Position numbers and translations under genes: made by a program
The notes under the pieces: model-generated
Database searches by the model: none
Seen by the model: only the letters and a program-made list of their open reading frames with translations
What the model was told of the DNA's origin: nothing
In this document: positions 40,211-48,673 of the stretch, one piece after another
Layout of the letters: the number at the start of each line of letters is the position of its first letter
Position numbering within the stretch: position 1 is the stretch's first letter
Origin: an uncultured Pelagibacteraceae bacterium
GTDB taxonomy: Bacteria > Pseudomonadota > Alphaproteobacteria > Pelagibacterales > Pelagibacteraceae
Length of the DNA: 64,000 bases
Direction of reading: 5' to 3'
NCBI GenBank assembly: GCA_902535625.1
Contig: CACAUA010000002.1
Span: forward strand, 91,009-155,008

Positions 40211-40745
40211 AAAACATATAAGTTTTATAATTATATTTTTATTTGTAAGTACAAACAATGTATATTCAGAAAATTTAAATACATTGTTTAAAGAATTGCT
40301 TAACGCAAAAAATTTACAACAAGCAGAAAAACTAGAGGATCAAATTTGGAATAAATGGACAAGACACCCAAACAGTGATTATCTGACGAACAAACTAGAG
40401 AACGGAACTTATTCCATGTATCATCAGCAGTATAGAATAGCATTAAAACTATTTACAGACGTGATCAATGAAGACCCAAAATGGGCGGAAGGTTGGAATA
40501 AGAGAGCCACATTGCTATTTATGTTAGGAGATTACGAGAAATCGTTAGATGATATTGAAAAAGTTTTAGATCTAGAGCCAAGACATTTTGGAGCATTATC
40601 AGGACGAGCGCAAATATACTTAAGCTTAAAGGAATATGAAAAAGCAGTTGATGACTTGAGAAAAGCAAAGTCAATTTATCCTTTAATCAAAAGCGGAGAA
40701 AATATTAAGTTAATAGAAAAAATTATCAAAGAGCAACAAATTTAA
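40197..40745 (+). CDS. exported tetratricopeptide repeat protein
   Basis: 182 residues with a signal peptide ending near SENLNTLF (residue 24). TPR units follow: one around 68-101 with WAEGWNKRATLLFMLGDYEKS and one around 102-135 with PRHFGALSGRAQIYLSLKEYEKA. No enzyme domain. Periplasmic TPR proteins usually scaffold partners. It is cotranscribed with the ScfR-type regulator by a 14-base overlap and overlaps the next convergent gene by four bases. Confidence 0.85.
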   Translation: MSVIKKHISFIIIFLFVSTNNVYSENLNTLFKELLNAKNLQQAEKLEDQIWNKWTRHPNSDYLTNKLENGTYSMYHQQYRIALKLFTDVINEDPKWAEGWNKRATLLFMLGDYEKSLDDIEKVLDLEPRHFGALSGRAQIYLSLKEYEKAVDDLRKAKSIYPLIKSGENIKLIEKIIKEQQI

Positions 40746-41920
40746 TTATTCTTAGATCTTTTTTTTGCAATCAGCTGTGTTAATGAATCTACCATTAAAT
40801 CCGAGGCTCTAAAAATTTCACTTGGTTTAAATTCATGTGAAATATTTTTTTCTTCATTTGTTTTATCTTCAATGACTATACCTTCGTCTGGAGAATTATT
40901 TTTTATATAAATTAGTATTAACCACTCATCATCAATTGTCTCATCCCATTTTATGAAAATCTCTCCTGTTTCAAATCTTCTGTCTATACATCTCAAGATA
41001 GACATATGTTTAGTTATATATCTTTTATTAAGTTGAAAAACTAAACTATTCGCACTTCTGTAAAAGCTTTCAAGTGCAAACTCAATTTTTTGCCTAGCTA
41101 AAGTATATTCTCTTTCTCTTTGAAGTAATTTTGCTCTATCGTCTCCTTCTTGTGTTTCTATACCTAGCGCCTCAACTCGTTCTCTTATTTTTTGATCTCT
41201 TATTTGTTGATATTTTAATTTTAGTTTTTCGATACGCTCTTGTAATCCTGAATAATCCTCTCTCTTTTCTCTTAAAGCTAATTTTTCTAATTGTTCTAGT
41301 TCTTTTACCTCTCTTATTCTAAATTTTTCGATTTGTTTTTCTAATTTTAATTCTTGTAAAAATTTCTTTTGTCTCTCTGCCTGCTCTTTTCTTAGTATGG
41401 CCTGTTCTTTTCTTAAAAATAATTTTATATCCTTTGCTCTTTCTCTTTCTAATTTTTGTTCTTGTTTTAACTGGATTTCTTTTTCTTTTAAAAAAGCTGC
41501 CTCATCTGTTTTCTTTTGTTTCTCAATTTCGATTTTTTCTTTTTCTGCCTGTTCTATTTTCTCTAGTTTAATTTGTCTTTTTTCCTCAGCCCTTATTTCT
41601 TTAAAACGAATTAATCTAAATTCTATACTTTGAAAAAACTTTTGTATTAATTTATCTATTGCCAGTAAATTAAAATTAAATTTGAAAGAAAACTTTTTTT
41701 TTAAATCTTCCTCAAGTCTAACTGTTCTTGAAATTATACTCTTTTTAAGAATTATCTTTTTTTTAACTTTTTTAAATTTTTTTCTTTGGTTTAATCTTTT
41801 TGTCGTTTTTTTTTTTAATTTTGATTTTTTTTTTTTAAATTTTGACTTAGATCTATTTTTTGATTTTTTAACCTTTATTTTTAGATTTTTTTTTTTAGAT
41901 TTTTTTTTCTTTTTTTTCAT
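40742..41920 (-). CDS. lysine-rich, coiled-coil protein of unknown function
   Basis: 392 residues in three parts. Residues 1-60 are extraordinarily basic (about 34 lysines plus several arginines). Residues about 100-285 are a long charged coiled coil rich in Glu/Lys/Gln/Arg, with many EKE- and RKEQ-type units. Residues about 290-392 look globular, with RCIDRRFETGEIFIKWDE and DEWLILIYIKNN. No signal peptide or membrane helix. The polylysine is encoded by long A runs, so it could suffer slippage. The tail could bind nucleic acid or membranes; this is inference. Confidence 0.75.
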   Translation of the reverse strand: MKKKKKKSKKKNLKIKVKKSKNRSKSKFKKKKSKLKKKTTKRLNQRKKFKKVKKKIILKKSIISRTVRLEEDLKKKFSFKFNFNLLAIDKLIQKFFQSIEFRLIRFKEIRAEEKRQIKLEKIEQAEKEKIEIEKQKKTDEAAFLKEKEIQLKQEQKLERERAKDIKLFLRKEQAILRKEQAERQKKFLQELKLEKQIEKFRIREVKELEQLEKLALREKREDYSGLQERIEKLKLKYQQIRDQKIRERVEALGIETQEGDDRAKLLQREREYTLARQKIEFALESFYRSANSLVFQLNKRYITKHMSILRCIDRRFETGEIFIKWDETIDDEWLILIYIKNNSPDEGIVIEDKTNEEKNISHEFKPSEIFRASDLMVDSLTQLIAKKRSKNN

Positions 41921-41949
41921 TTAAGAAATAAAGCTTTATCAGCTAATTT

Positions 41950-43137
41950 TTAATAAATATAGTCTCTAGTATTAGGAACAGATCTTATATCTTTAGTTAG
42001 CTGAAGTTGAAATACAACTTGATCTCCCCATTTAAAAGCCATTTCACAACTTGTAAGATAAAATTCCCACATCCTTAAAAATTTTTCGTCAAACATTTCT
42101 AAAACGCGATCTTTTTTTGATAGAAATCTCTCTTTCCAATTTCTTAAAGTGTGGGCATAGTGCATCCTTAAAATCTCAATATCTGTAGCTATTAGTCCAG
42201 AATCCTCAATTGGCCTTGCTATTTCGCTTAAACTAGGGGTATACCCCCCAGGGAAAATATATTTTGTTATCCAAGGCTGTGGGTCTCTTGGTGGAAGATT
42301 TGATCCAATTGTGTGTATTAGAGCTACCCCATCTTTTTTTAACATTTGAGACACTCTATTAAAATAGGTTTGATAGAATTTTTTTCCAACATGTTCAAAC
42401 ATTCCAACACTAACTATCCTATCAAATTTTTCATTCAATTGTCTGTAATCTATTAATTTAAATTCAACTTGATTATCTAAATTTAATTCTTTAGCTTTTT
42501 CTTGACTATATTTTAATTGATTTTCTGAAAGTGTAATTCCTGTAACTGAAGCTTTTGTTTTTTTTGCAATGTCAATTGCAAGTGTTCCCCACCCTGAACC
42601 AATATCCAAAACCTTTTGGTTAGGTTGTATATGAAGTTTTTTAATTATGTGATCGATTTTATTTTCTTGAGCAGTTTCTAAAGTGTCATTTTCATTTTTG
42701 AAGTATGCGCATGAATATTGTCTTTTTTTATCAAGAAATAAATCGTATAATTTTTCTGAAATATCATAATGATGTGCAACATTTTGTTTAGATTTAACAA
42801 TTTTATTAAAACTTGTTAAATATTTTAAAGTTCCCTTTAATTTATTTAATGTCTTTCCATAAATATTAATATCTGCTCTTCCAATATTTTTAAAAGCTAT
42901 ATCAAGAAATTCTGTCAAAGTTCCATTTCTTAATCTTAAAGAACCATTTGTATACGCCTCACCAAAATATAGATCTGGATGGAAAAGTAGTTTTTTATGC
43001 AAACTTTTATCTAACAACTGTAATTCTATAGGAATTTCTTTCAAAGGCTTTCCTATAACATACCTGTTAGAATTATAATCTATTAATATAAAGCCATCTT
43101 CTTTAAATAAATCATTTAAAAAATTTATAAGTTTCAT
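41950..43137 (-). CDS. cfa: cyclopropane-fatty-acyl-phospholipid synthase family methyltransferase
   Basis: SAM-dependent methyltransferase acting on unsaturated acyl chains of membrane lipids. The 395 residues have an N-terminal lipid-binding region with LHKKLLFHPDLYFGEAY and NGTLTEFLDIA, and the SAM fold with VLDIGSGWGTLAIDIA. QNKIDHIIKKL and IVSVGMFEHVG also match. The end FQLQLTKD is typical of Cfa. It overlaps the upstream aldolase gene by one base. Related enzymes form other methylated fatty acids, so the product is likely but not certain. Confidence 0.93.
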   Translation of the reverse strand: MKLINFLNDLFKEDGFILIDYNSNRYVIGKPLKEIPIELQLLDKSLHKKLLFHPDLYFGEAYTNGSLRLRNGTLTEFLDIAFKNIGRADINIYGKTLNKLKGTLKYLTSFNKIVKSKQNVAHHYDISEKLYDLFLDKKRQYSCAYFKNENDTLETAQENKIDHIIKKLHIQPNQKVLDIGSGWGTLAIDIAKKTKASVTGITLSENQLKYSQEKAKELNLDNQVEFKLIDYRQLNEKFDRIVSVGMFEHVGKKFYQTYFNRVSQMLKKDGVALIHTIGSNLPPRDPQPWITKYIFPGGYTPSLSEIARPIEDSGLIATDIEILRMHYAHTLRNWKERFLSKKDRVLEMFDEKFLRMWEFYLTSCEMAFKWGDQVVFQLQLTKDIRSVPNTRDYIY

Positions 43138-44021
43138 TAAGCTGCTTTAAGATTGTTTATATTAAAATCTAATTTATCTAATTCTGAAAAAAATAATTTT
43201 TCTTCATCTTTGGATAAAAGTTTTAAAGGTGGGATTAAATTTTTAAAATCAGAATCTTCTGTGCTCATAAATGTATGCAGGCCTGAAATGAGGTTATATT
43301 TGTCAAATATACCTCTCACCATACAAAGTTTTTCGTTTGATGTTTGATTTAAACTATTTTTAAATTTATCATACACATCCCTTGCTAAATAAGAGGTGAC
43401 ATTTGTTGTTGCTGTAATAATGCCTGAGCATCCTAATTCTAGGCCCTTCAACAACTTACTTTCAGATCCAGGCATGACAGAAAAATTTTCAATCTTTAAA
43501 TTTTCATACAAGTTGTAACTACTATCCTTTACCCCGAGAACATTTTGAGGAAAGGTTTTTGCTAAGTTTGAAACACATTCTATGCTAAATTTATATCCAG
43601 ATAACTTTTCGAAATTATATAAAATTATTCTACAATCTTTGACATTTTCTATTAATTTGGAATAAAAATTAAAAACATCATCATCGTTATATTTATAGTA
43701 TGCTGGTGGCATAACTAAAAAATTTTCAAAGCCAATTGATTTTGCAATATTAAGCAAATTAATATTATCCCCCAAAGAATTTAGGCCAGTTCCAATAATA
43801 AATTTATCTTTATGTTTGCTCTTAGGTAAAATATTAATGAGTTTAATTTTCTCACTTAACGAAATTAATTGAGATTGGCCTGTACTGCCAAAAAATATTA
43901 CTCCATGGCAACCTTTTTCAATTAGATTTTCAGCATGTTTTAATGTTTTTTCGCAGTCTAACTGCAAATTATTATCAAGTATAGAAAGGCTTGCCGCATA
44001 TATACCATTGAAATATCCCAT
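43137..44021 (-). CDS. dihydrodipicolinate synthase/N-acetylneuraminate lyase family aldolase
   Basis: Schiff-base class I aldolase of 294 residues. The lysine is K165 in GVKDSS and the tyrosine is Y135 in ILYNF. The pyruvate carboxylate loop is GSTGQ (45-49), where most DapA and NanA members have a Glu at the last position. That change, and its place beside cfa and not beside lysine genes, suggests it is not the main DapA. The reaction is unknown. Only one base overlaps with cfa, so the two are coupled. Confidence 0.83.
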   Translation of the reverse strand: MGYFNGIYAASLSILDNNLQLDCEKTLKHAENLIEKGCHGVIFFGSTGQSQLISLSEKIKLINILPKSKHKDKFIIGTGLNSLGDNINLLNIAKSIGFENFLVMPPAYYKYNDDDVFNFYSKLIENVKDCRIILYNFEKLSGYKFSIECVSNLAKTFPQNVLGVKDSSYNLYENLKIENFSVMPGSESKLLKGLELGCSGIITATTNVTSYLARDVYDKFKNSLNQTSNEKLCMVRGIFDKYNLISGLHTFMSTEDSDFKNLIPPLKLLSKDEEKLFFSELDKLDFNINNLKAA

Positions 44022-44069
44022 ACCAAAAATTTATATAAAAATATAAAATAGTAAAGGTTTTAAAAATAC

Positions 44070-45029
44070 ATGAAAATCTTAGCAATTCAAAACAGGATGG
44101 GAATTGGTGATATGGTAATATTTCTTCCATACATAGAGGCCGTTGCAAAGAAATATAAGGGTCAAGTAACTTTATTAGTAAAAGAAAATTCAAAAGCTGA
44201 ACACTTAATTAAAGATAATAAATACATTAATGAAATTATTATTTTAAAAAGAGATAAAACAAATAAAAGTTTTCACGACGGATTGAACGGATTTTTTCGA
44301 CTAGTTTCAGATATTAAAAAATATCAATTTGATAAAGTACTAATTTTTAATTCTTCACTTAGATACAAGTTAGTTTGTAAGTTTGCAGGAATTAATGATA
44401 TTTATCAATATCCATTATTTAAAAAAAAAAATCAGCATATTATAGAAGCTGCTAATAAATTATTAAAAAATAATTTTAATCTAGAAATTAAAAGTGACCC
44501 AGTTATTGACGTTAAAGATGAAAATGTTCAAAAGATAAAGTTAAAATTTAAATTTAGTAATGAGGTGAAAAATATATTGTTAGGAATTGGTGGATCGGGA
44601 CCAACAAAAAGAATTCCACCAAAAATATTTATAGAGTTTATGGATTTATGTATAAAAAACTTTAAATGCAGATTTTTTTTAGCTACGGGTAACAAAAATG
44701 AAGAAATTGAAATTATGAACGAAATTTTAAGTTACCATAAGAATTTATGTACTCCATTAAATGAACTTAGTATTTCTGAAACTTTACCTATAATAAAAAA
44801 TTGCAATATTGCTGTTTGTAATGACTCAAGTTTCAGCCATTTATCTGCTGGGTTAGGAAAACCAACTATTGTTTTAATGTCAGATACTCCATTAATATAT
44901 GGAAGTTATAGTTCCAAAATGCATCCTCTTATACCAGATGGTGTAGAGAATGTTACTCATGGAACGGAGGGTAAGGAGCGAATAAATCCGTTAAAAATCT
45001 TTGAGAAATTTCAGATCTTAATTAGCTAA
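44070..45029 (+). CDS. glycosyltransferase family 9 protein (heptosyltransferase-like)
   Basis: 319 residues with the GT9 start AIQNRMGIGDMVIFLPYIEAV, the donor-binding GIGGSGPTKRIPP, and CNDSSFSHLSAGLGKPTIVL near the end. GT-B fold. Members transfer heptose or other sugars to the LPS core. The lipid A genes are far upstream (13.8-18.6 kb) and this one is isolated. Exact sugar unknown. It overlaps the convergent J-protein gene by eight bases. Confidence 0.88.
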   Translation: MKILAIQNRMGIGDMVIFLPYIEAVAKKYKGQVTLLVKENSKAEHLIKDNKYINEIIILKRDKTNKSFHDGLNGFFRLVSDIKKYQFDKVLIFNSSLRYKLVCKFAGINDIYQYPLFKKKNQHIIEAANKLLKNNFNLEIKSDPVIDVKDENVQKIKLKFKFSNEVKNILLGIGGSGPTKRIPPKIFIEFMDLCIKNFKCRFFLATGNKNEEIEIMNEILSYHKNLCTPLNELSISETLPIIKNCNIAVCNDSSFSHLSAGLGKPTIVLMSDTPLIYGSYSSKMHPLIPDGVENVTHGTEGKERINPLKIFEKFQILIS

Positions 45030-45531
45030 TATTTTTAATAACGTTCTCTTTGGCCTCATTTACCAAAGTTGCAATATTATTTAATTCTGGACTTCTATCG
45101 GGATGTATTTTTTTCATTATTTTTTTGTAAGATTGCAATACTTCGTCTTTTGTATATTTTTTTTTGGGGTCTAAATTTAAGATTCTATAAGATTCATCAA
45201 TAGACATTGCTTGAGATGAAACGTTTTGGTTAAATTGGTTGAAATTAAACCTTCCAGAATTTTTCAATACTCTTAAAAGGCCCCATAATCTAAACAATTG
45301 AAATAACGAAATACCAGCCTTTGTCTTTATTAATGGCAAAATGGCCAACATAAAAGGTAAAGAAAAAATGTACCTTCCAGCATATGCCATTATTACCGCT
45401 AACAATATTGAAGAAATTATAATAAATGTTCTTACAAATTTTGATATTTTTTTTGTTGAAGTTTTGGCAAACCAATTGAGTAAAATATAAAGAATTATAA
45501 AGATAATTAGTATTGCAAAAAAAATATTCAT
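45022..45531 (-). CDS. membrane-anchored J-domain protein (Tim14/DjlC-like)
   Basis: 169 residues with two N-terminal membrane segments (about 2-19 and 34-50) and a hydrophobic stretch to about 66. A linker with RFNFNQFNQNVSSQAMS follows, then a C-terminal truncated J domain with ESYRILNLDPKKKYTKDEV and IHPDRSPE (HPD). A C-terminal J domain after membrane helices is the layout of mitochondrial Pam18/Tim14 and its alphaproteobacterial relatives. It probably recruits DnaK at the inner membrane. Confidence 0.85.
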   Translation of the reverse strand: MNIFFAILIIFIILYILLNWFAKTSTKKISKFVRTFIIISSILLAVIMAYAGRYIFSLPFMLAILPLIKTKAGISLFQLFRLWGLLRVLKNSGRFNFNQFNQNVSSQAMSIDESYRILNLDPKKKYTKDEVLQSYKKIMKKIHPDRSPELNNIATLVNEAKENVIKNIS

Positions 45532-45548
45532 AAATTAATTAAATTTAA

Positions 45549-47630
45549 ATGAAATTACCACAGCTTAAAAAAAAACCAGAATTAAAATCTTGTCACAACG
45601 TAACCTGGGAAGACGATTATAGTTGGATACATCAGGAAAACATACTTGAGGTATTGAAAGATAGTTCAAAATTATTACCAGAGGTTAGAAAATATCTTGA
45701 GGATGAAAATGATTATTTTAGTCATCAGATGTCAGATACAAAGGAAATTCAAAAAGTTTTATTTGATGAGATAAAAGGTAGAATTAAACTTGATGATGAG
45801 TCTCTTCCATTTAAAGATGTAAGATATAGCTACTGGACAAAAACAACAACAAAAGGAAACTACTCTATAAAGTTAAGAAAAAAAATTGACTCTGATGAAA
45901 TAGAGGAAATTTGGAATGGTGATTTAGAAAAAGAAAAGCTTAAAACAGAGTATTTTGGGCTTGGAGACTTAGAGGTAAGTTATAATGATAAATTATTAGC
46001 TTACTCCTTAGATTTAAAAGGATCTGAATATTACACCATACACATAAGAGATATTAAAAATAAAAATCAAATTGGTGAAAAAATTGAAAATACCAGTGGT
46101 GGAATAACATTTAGCCTAGATGACAAATATATTTTTTACTCAAAGCTTGATGATAATCATAGACCTAGAGAAATTTACAGACACGAAATTGGCTCTCCTA
46201 CTAGTAAAGATATTCTTATTTTTAAAGAAGAAAGTGAAGCATTTACTGTAGGGATAGGACTTAGCTCTGATGAAAAATATTTTTTTATTACCTCATCTGA
46301 TCACAATACCTCAGAACAGTATTATTTTAAAGCAGATGAAATAATTCCAAAACCAAAACTAATTGATAAAAGAAAAAGAGGGATAATTTACTCTATTAAT
46401 TCATGGAATGGTAATTTTTACAAACATACAAATGAAGATGCAGAAGATTTTAAAATTGAAAAAACAAATGATTTAGAAAAAAAAGAATGGAAAACATTTA
46501 TACCTGCGCGAGAAGAGGTTTTAATTGGTGGATTAATTTTCTTAAATGATTGGATTATAAGATCTGAAACTTCTAATGCATTATCAAAATTAATATTAAG
46601 AAACCCAAAAAATGATGACGAAGAAGAAATATTTTTTTCAGATGAAAAAGTTATAGTACCTGGTGTTTCGTTAACCCAAAGAGATAGAAACACTGATAAA
46701 GTTTATTTATCATTTTCATCACCAAAAACACCCGGAAAGACTTATTTATACAATCTTAAAACAAAAGAGAAAAAATTAGTTAAAGAACAAGAGATTCCTA
46801 GTGGGCACAATTCTGATAATTACATAGTTGAAAGGCTAGAGTGCGCTTCTCATGACGGAAGGATGGTACCTCTTACAATAACAAGACATAAAAAAACTAA
46901 ATTAGATGGTTCGGCAAAATTATTATTATATGGATACGGATCATACGGTAGTTCTATGTCACCAAGTTTTTCTTCAACCAGAATAAGTTTAATAGATCGA
47001 GATATTATATGGGTAACTTCTCATATTAGAGGTGGCATGGAAAAAGGAATGAAATGGTGGAAAGAAGGAAAATTATTAAACAAGAAAAATACATTTGAAG
47101 ATTACATTGCTTCTGCAAAATTTTTAATTGAAAAAAAGTTTACGTCTAAAGGTAATATTATCGGAATGGGCGGATCTGCCGGAGGCCTTTTAATGGGTGC
47201 AGTTGTTAACCAAGCGCCTGATTTATTTTTGGGTATTGTTATGGCTGTTCCTTTCGTTGACTCATTGACCACGAACTTAGACCATTCGTTACCATTGACA
47301 GTTGGCGAATTTGACGAATTTGGAAATGCTAAAGATAAAAAGGAACACTTTGATTACATATTTTCATATGCACCTTATAACAATATTAAAAAGATGGATT
47401 ACCCTAACATTTTGATAACAACAAGTTTGAGTGATAATAGGGTATTGTTTGATGAGCCAGCAAAATTTACTGCAAAGTTAAGAGATTACAAAACTGATAA
47501 CAATTTACTTCTATTAAAAACAGAAATGAATGCAGGTCATGGAGGAAAATCTGGAAGAGATGGAGCAATTGAGGAGATTGCAGTAGACTACGCATTCGCT
47601 TTGAAAATAGCTGGAAAATTAAACACCTGA
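45549..47630 (+). CDS. ptrB: oligopeptidase B (S9A prolyl oligopeptidase family)
   Basis: Serine peptidase of 693 residues that cuts short peptides, usually after basic residues. The N-terminal beta-propeller starts with WEDDYSWIH. The catalytic triad is S543 (GGSAGG), D629 (SDNRV) and H664 (NAGHGGKSGR). HIRGGMEKGMKWWKEGKLLNKKNTF, split over the substrate pocket, is characteristic of oligopeptidase B. Cytosolic, no signal. The divergent gene starts only 17 bases away. Confidence 0.93.
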   Translation: MKLPQLKKKPELKSCHNVTWEDDYSWIHQENILEVLKDSSKLLPEVRKYLEDENDYFSHQMSDTKEIQKVLFDEIKGRIKLDDESLPFKDVRYSYWTKTTTKGNYSIKLRKKIDSDEIEEIWNGDLEKEKLKTEYFGLGDLEVSYNDKLLAYSLDLKGSEYYTIHIRDIKNKNQIGEKIENTSGGITFSLDDKYIFYSKLDDNHRPREIYRHEIGSPTSKDILIFKEESEAFTVGIGLSSDEKYFFITSSDHNTSEQYYFKADEIIPKPKLIDKRKRGIIYSINSWNGNFYKHTNEDAEDFKIEKTNDLEKKEWKTFIPAREEVLIGGLIFLNDWIIRSETSNALSKLILRNPKNDDEEEIFFSDEKVIVPGVSLTQRDRNTDKVYLSFSSPKTPGKTYLYNLKTKEKKLVKEQEIPSGHNSDNYIVERLECASHDGRMVPLTITRHKKTKLDGSAKLLLYGYGSYGSSMSPSFSSTRISLIDRDIIWVTSHIRGGMEKGMKWWKEGKLLNKKNTFEDYIASAKFLIEKKFTSKGNIIGMGGSAGGLLMGAVVNQAPDLFLGIVMAVPFVDSLTTNLDHSLPLTVGEFDEFGNAKDKKEHFDYIFSYAPYNNIKKMDYPNILITTSLSDNRVLFDEPAKFTAKLRDYKTDNNLLLLKTEMNAGHGGKSGRDGAIEEIAVDYAFALKIAGKLNT

Positions 47631-47631
47631 T

Positions 47632-47659
47632 CTTGAAATATCAAAATTAATTACCATAT
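47632..47659 (+). promoter_or_regulatory. sigma32 (RpoH)-like promoter for hsp20
   Basis: CTTGAAA (47632-47638) and CCATAT (47654-47659), with 18 bases between CTTG and the -10 box. This fits the alphaproteobacterial RpoH pattern CTTG-N17/18-CYTATNT well, and the same CTTGAAA appears before groES. It begins two bases after the ptrB stop. Transcription would start near 47666, at the base of the first leader hairpin. Confidence 0.6.
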
Positions 47660-47666
47660 AAGTCTG

Positions 47667-47718
47667 GTTAGTCGCCTAATGGGGCTAACAATAAATAAAC
47701 TTGCTTAATTAAAGGAGG
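47667..47718 (+). promoter_or_regulatory. ROSE-like RNA thermometer leader of hsp20 (candidate)
   Basis: The leader forms a hairpin with GTTAG (47667-47671) and CTAAC (47685-47689) as outer stem and two inner C-G pairs round a TAAT loop. A second, short hairpin pairs TTGCT (47701-47705) with AGGAG of the Shine-Dalgarno AAAGGAGG (47711-47718). UUGCU against AGGA with a G-G mismatch is the core of ROSE heat-sensing elements in rhizobial and enteric small heat-shock genes. The hairpin would hide the ribosome site at low temperature. Confidence 0.5.
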
Positions 47719-47723
47719 ATAAT

Positions 47724-48170
47724 ATGACAAGTAAGGATCTATCAATTTTCAACTCACTTCGGCCTTTCTCAATTGGCTTCGACGATATGTTTGACCAATT
47801 TGAAAGCATGTTGGGCAATGGTGGTTTAAGTATGCAATCAAACTACCCACCTTACAACATAAGAAGGACTGGCAAAGATAACTACTCAATTGAGGTTGCC
47901 TTAGCTGGTTTTAACAAAAAAGATGTTGAGGTAGAGTTTGAAGATAATCTATTAACTGTAAGAACTAAACAAGTTGATAGAACTGAAAACAAAAACCAAG
48001 ATGGAGAAATAATCCACAAAGGTATATCGCAAAGACAGTTTGCGAGATCATTTACAATTGCTGATGATGTAAAAGTGAATGGTGCAGAGTTAAAAGATGG
48101 TCTTTTAACAATTGCATGTGAAAGGATTATCCCGGACCATAAAAAAAAGAAACTTATTGAAATTAAATAA
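47724..48170 (+). CDS. small heat shock protein, Hsp20/IbpA family
   Basis: ATP-independent holdase of 148 residues. FNSLRPFSIGFDDMFDQFESML forms the N-terminal arm, split from YPPYNIRRTGKDNYSIEVALAGF that starts the alpha-crystallin domain (about 40-140). GISQRQFARSFTIADDV and DGLLTIACER complete it. A strong Shine-Dalgarno lies five bases upstream and inside a possible thermometer. The class matches IbpA-like proteins of alphaproteobacteria. Confidence 0.96.
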   Translation: MTSKDLSIFNSLRPFSIGFDDMFDQFESMLGNGGLSMQSNYPPYNIRRTGKDNYSIEVALAGFNKKDVEVEFEDNLLTVRTKQVDRTENKNQDGEIIHKGISQRQFARSFTIADDVKVNGAELKDGLLTIACERIIPDHKKKKLIEIK

Positions 48171-48178
48171 GTACCTTG

Positions 48179-48201
48179 CTTGTGGGGCTAGTCCCCACAA
48201 G
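48179..48201. terminator. hairpin between convergent hsp20 and lipoprotein genes (possible bidirectional terminator)
   Basis: A perfect nine-base stem CTTGTGGGG/CCCCACAAG with a five-base CTAGT loop fills the 32-base gap between two convergent stops. There is no T run on either strand, so classic rho-independent termination is doubtful. It may act as an mRNA 3' end stabiliser or a processing site. Confidence 0.5.
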
Positions 48202-48202
48202 A

Positions 48203-48535
48203 CTAAATACATCCGCTAGAGCTAAATCCGATAATGACTCCTGATGCATTCACCTCAAATTTTCTTTCACAAGGAATTCCATATTTTTTTGTTTTGTAGA
48301 TAAGCATTTCATTTCCAAGTTCATTTACAAAATCTTCTGAAGGTGAGCCTAATTCTAATCTCATCTCATTAACTTCTTTGCCAACGAATTGACCAAATTT
48401 TTCATTCTCTTTTTCAGCCACTTCATCAGATTTCTTTTTAATTGTCTGGCATCCAGTTAAAAAAATTATTGTTAATGTAATAAACAGAGCAATAAATTTT
48501 TTTGATAAAGTATTATTTTTAAAAGCAATAATCAT
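48203..48535 (-). CDS. small lipoprotein, SmpA/OmlA-like in outline
   Basis: 110 residues with a lipoprotein signal ending FLTGC (Cys about 29). The mature part has FGQFVGKEVNEMRLELGSP, then YKTKKYGIPCERKFEVNASG and a final SSSGC. The -G-x-LGSP- followed by YxTxx and a central beta hairpin recalls SmpA/BamE-type lipoproteins, but the match is loose. Two cysteines in the mature part (near 89 and 109) may form a disulfide. Unknown role. Confidence 0.75.
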   Translation of the reverse strand: MIIAFKNNTLSKKFIALFITLTIIFLTGCQTIKKKSDEVAEKENEKFGQFVGKEVNEMRLELGSPSEDFVNELGNEMLIYKTKKYGIPCERKFEVNASGVIIGFSSSGCI

Positions 48536-48611
48536 TAATACATACCTAAAGTTGAATTATGTTAACAATTTGTTCAAAACTTTCATTAAATTGTTTGAAT
48601 TTAATACAAAT

Positions 48612-48640
48612 TTGAAAAGATAGGAAATTTTAAAGATTAT
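48612..48640 (+). promoter_or_regulatory. possible sigma70 promoter for the BMP transporter operon
   Basis: TTGAAA (48612-48617), a 17-base spacer and GATTAT (48635-48640), inside the 138-base gap between the lipoprotein and the ABC ATPase gene. The -35 has five and the -10 four matches to consensus. AT-rich chance matches are common, so this is tentative. Nothing else was recognised in the gap. Confidence 0.3.
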
Positions 48641-48673
48641 TGAGTTATTGATTTAATATATTAAAGAAATGCT

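Noticed and set aside
41682..41924. Plus-strand ORF rich in Phe opposite the lysine-rich gene
   Set aside because: It is the complement of AAA/AAG codons; composition explains it entirely.
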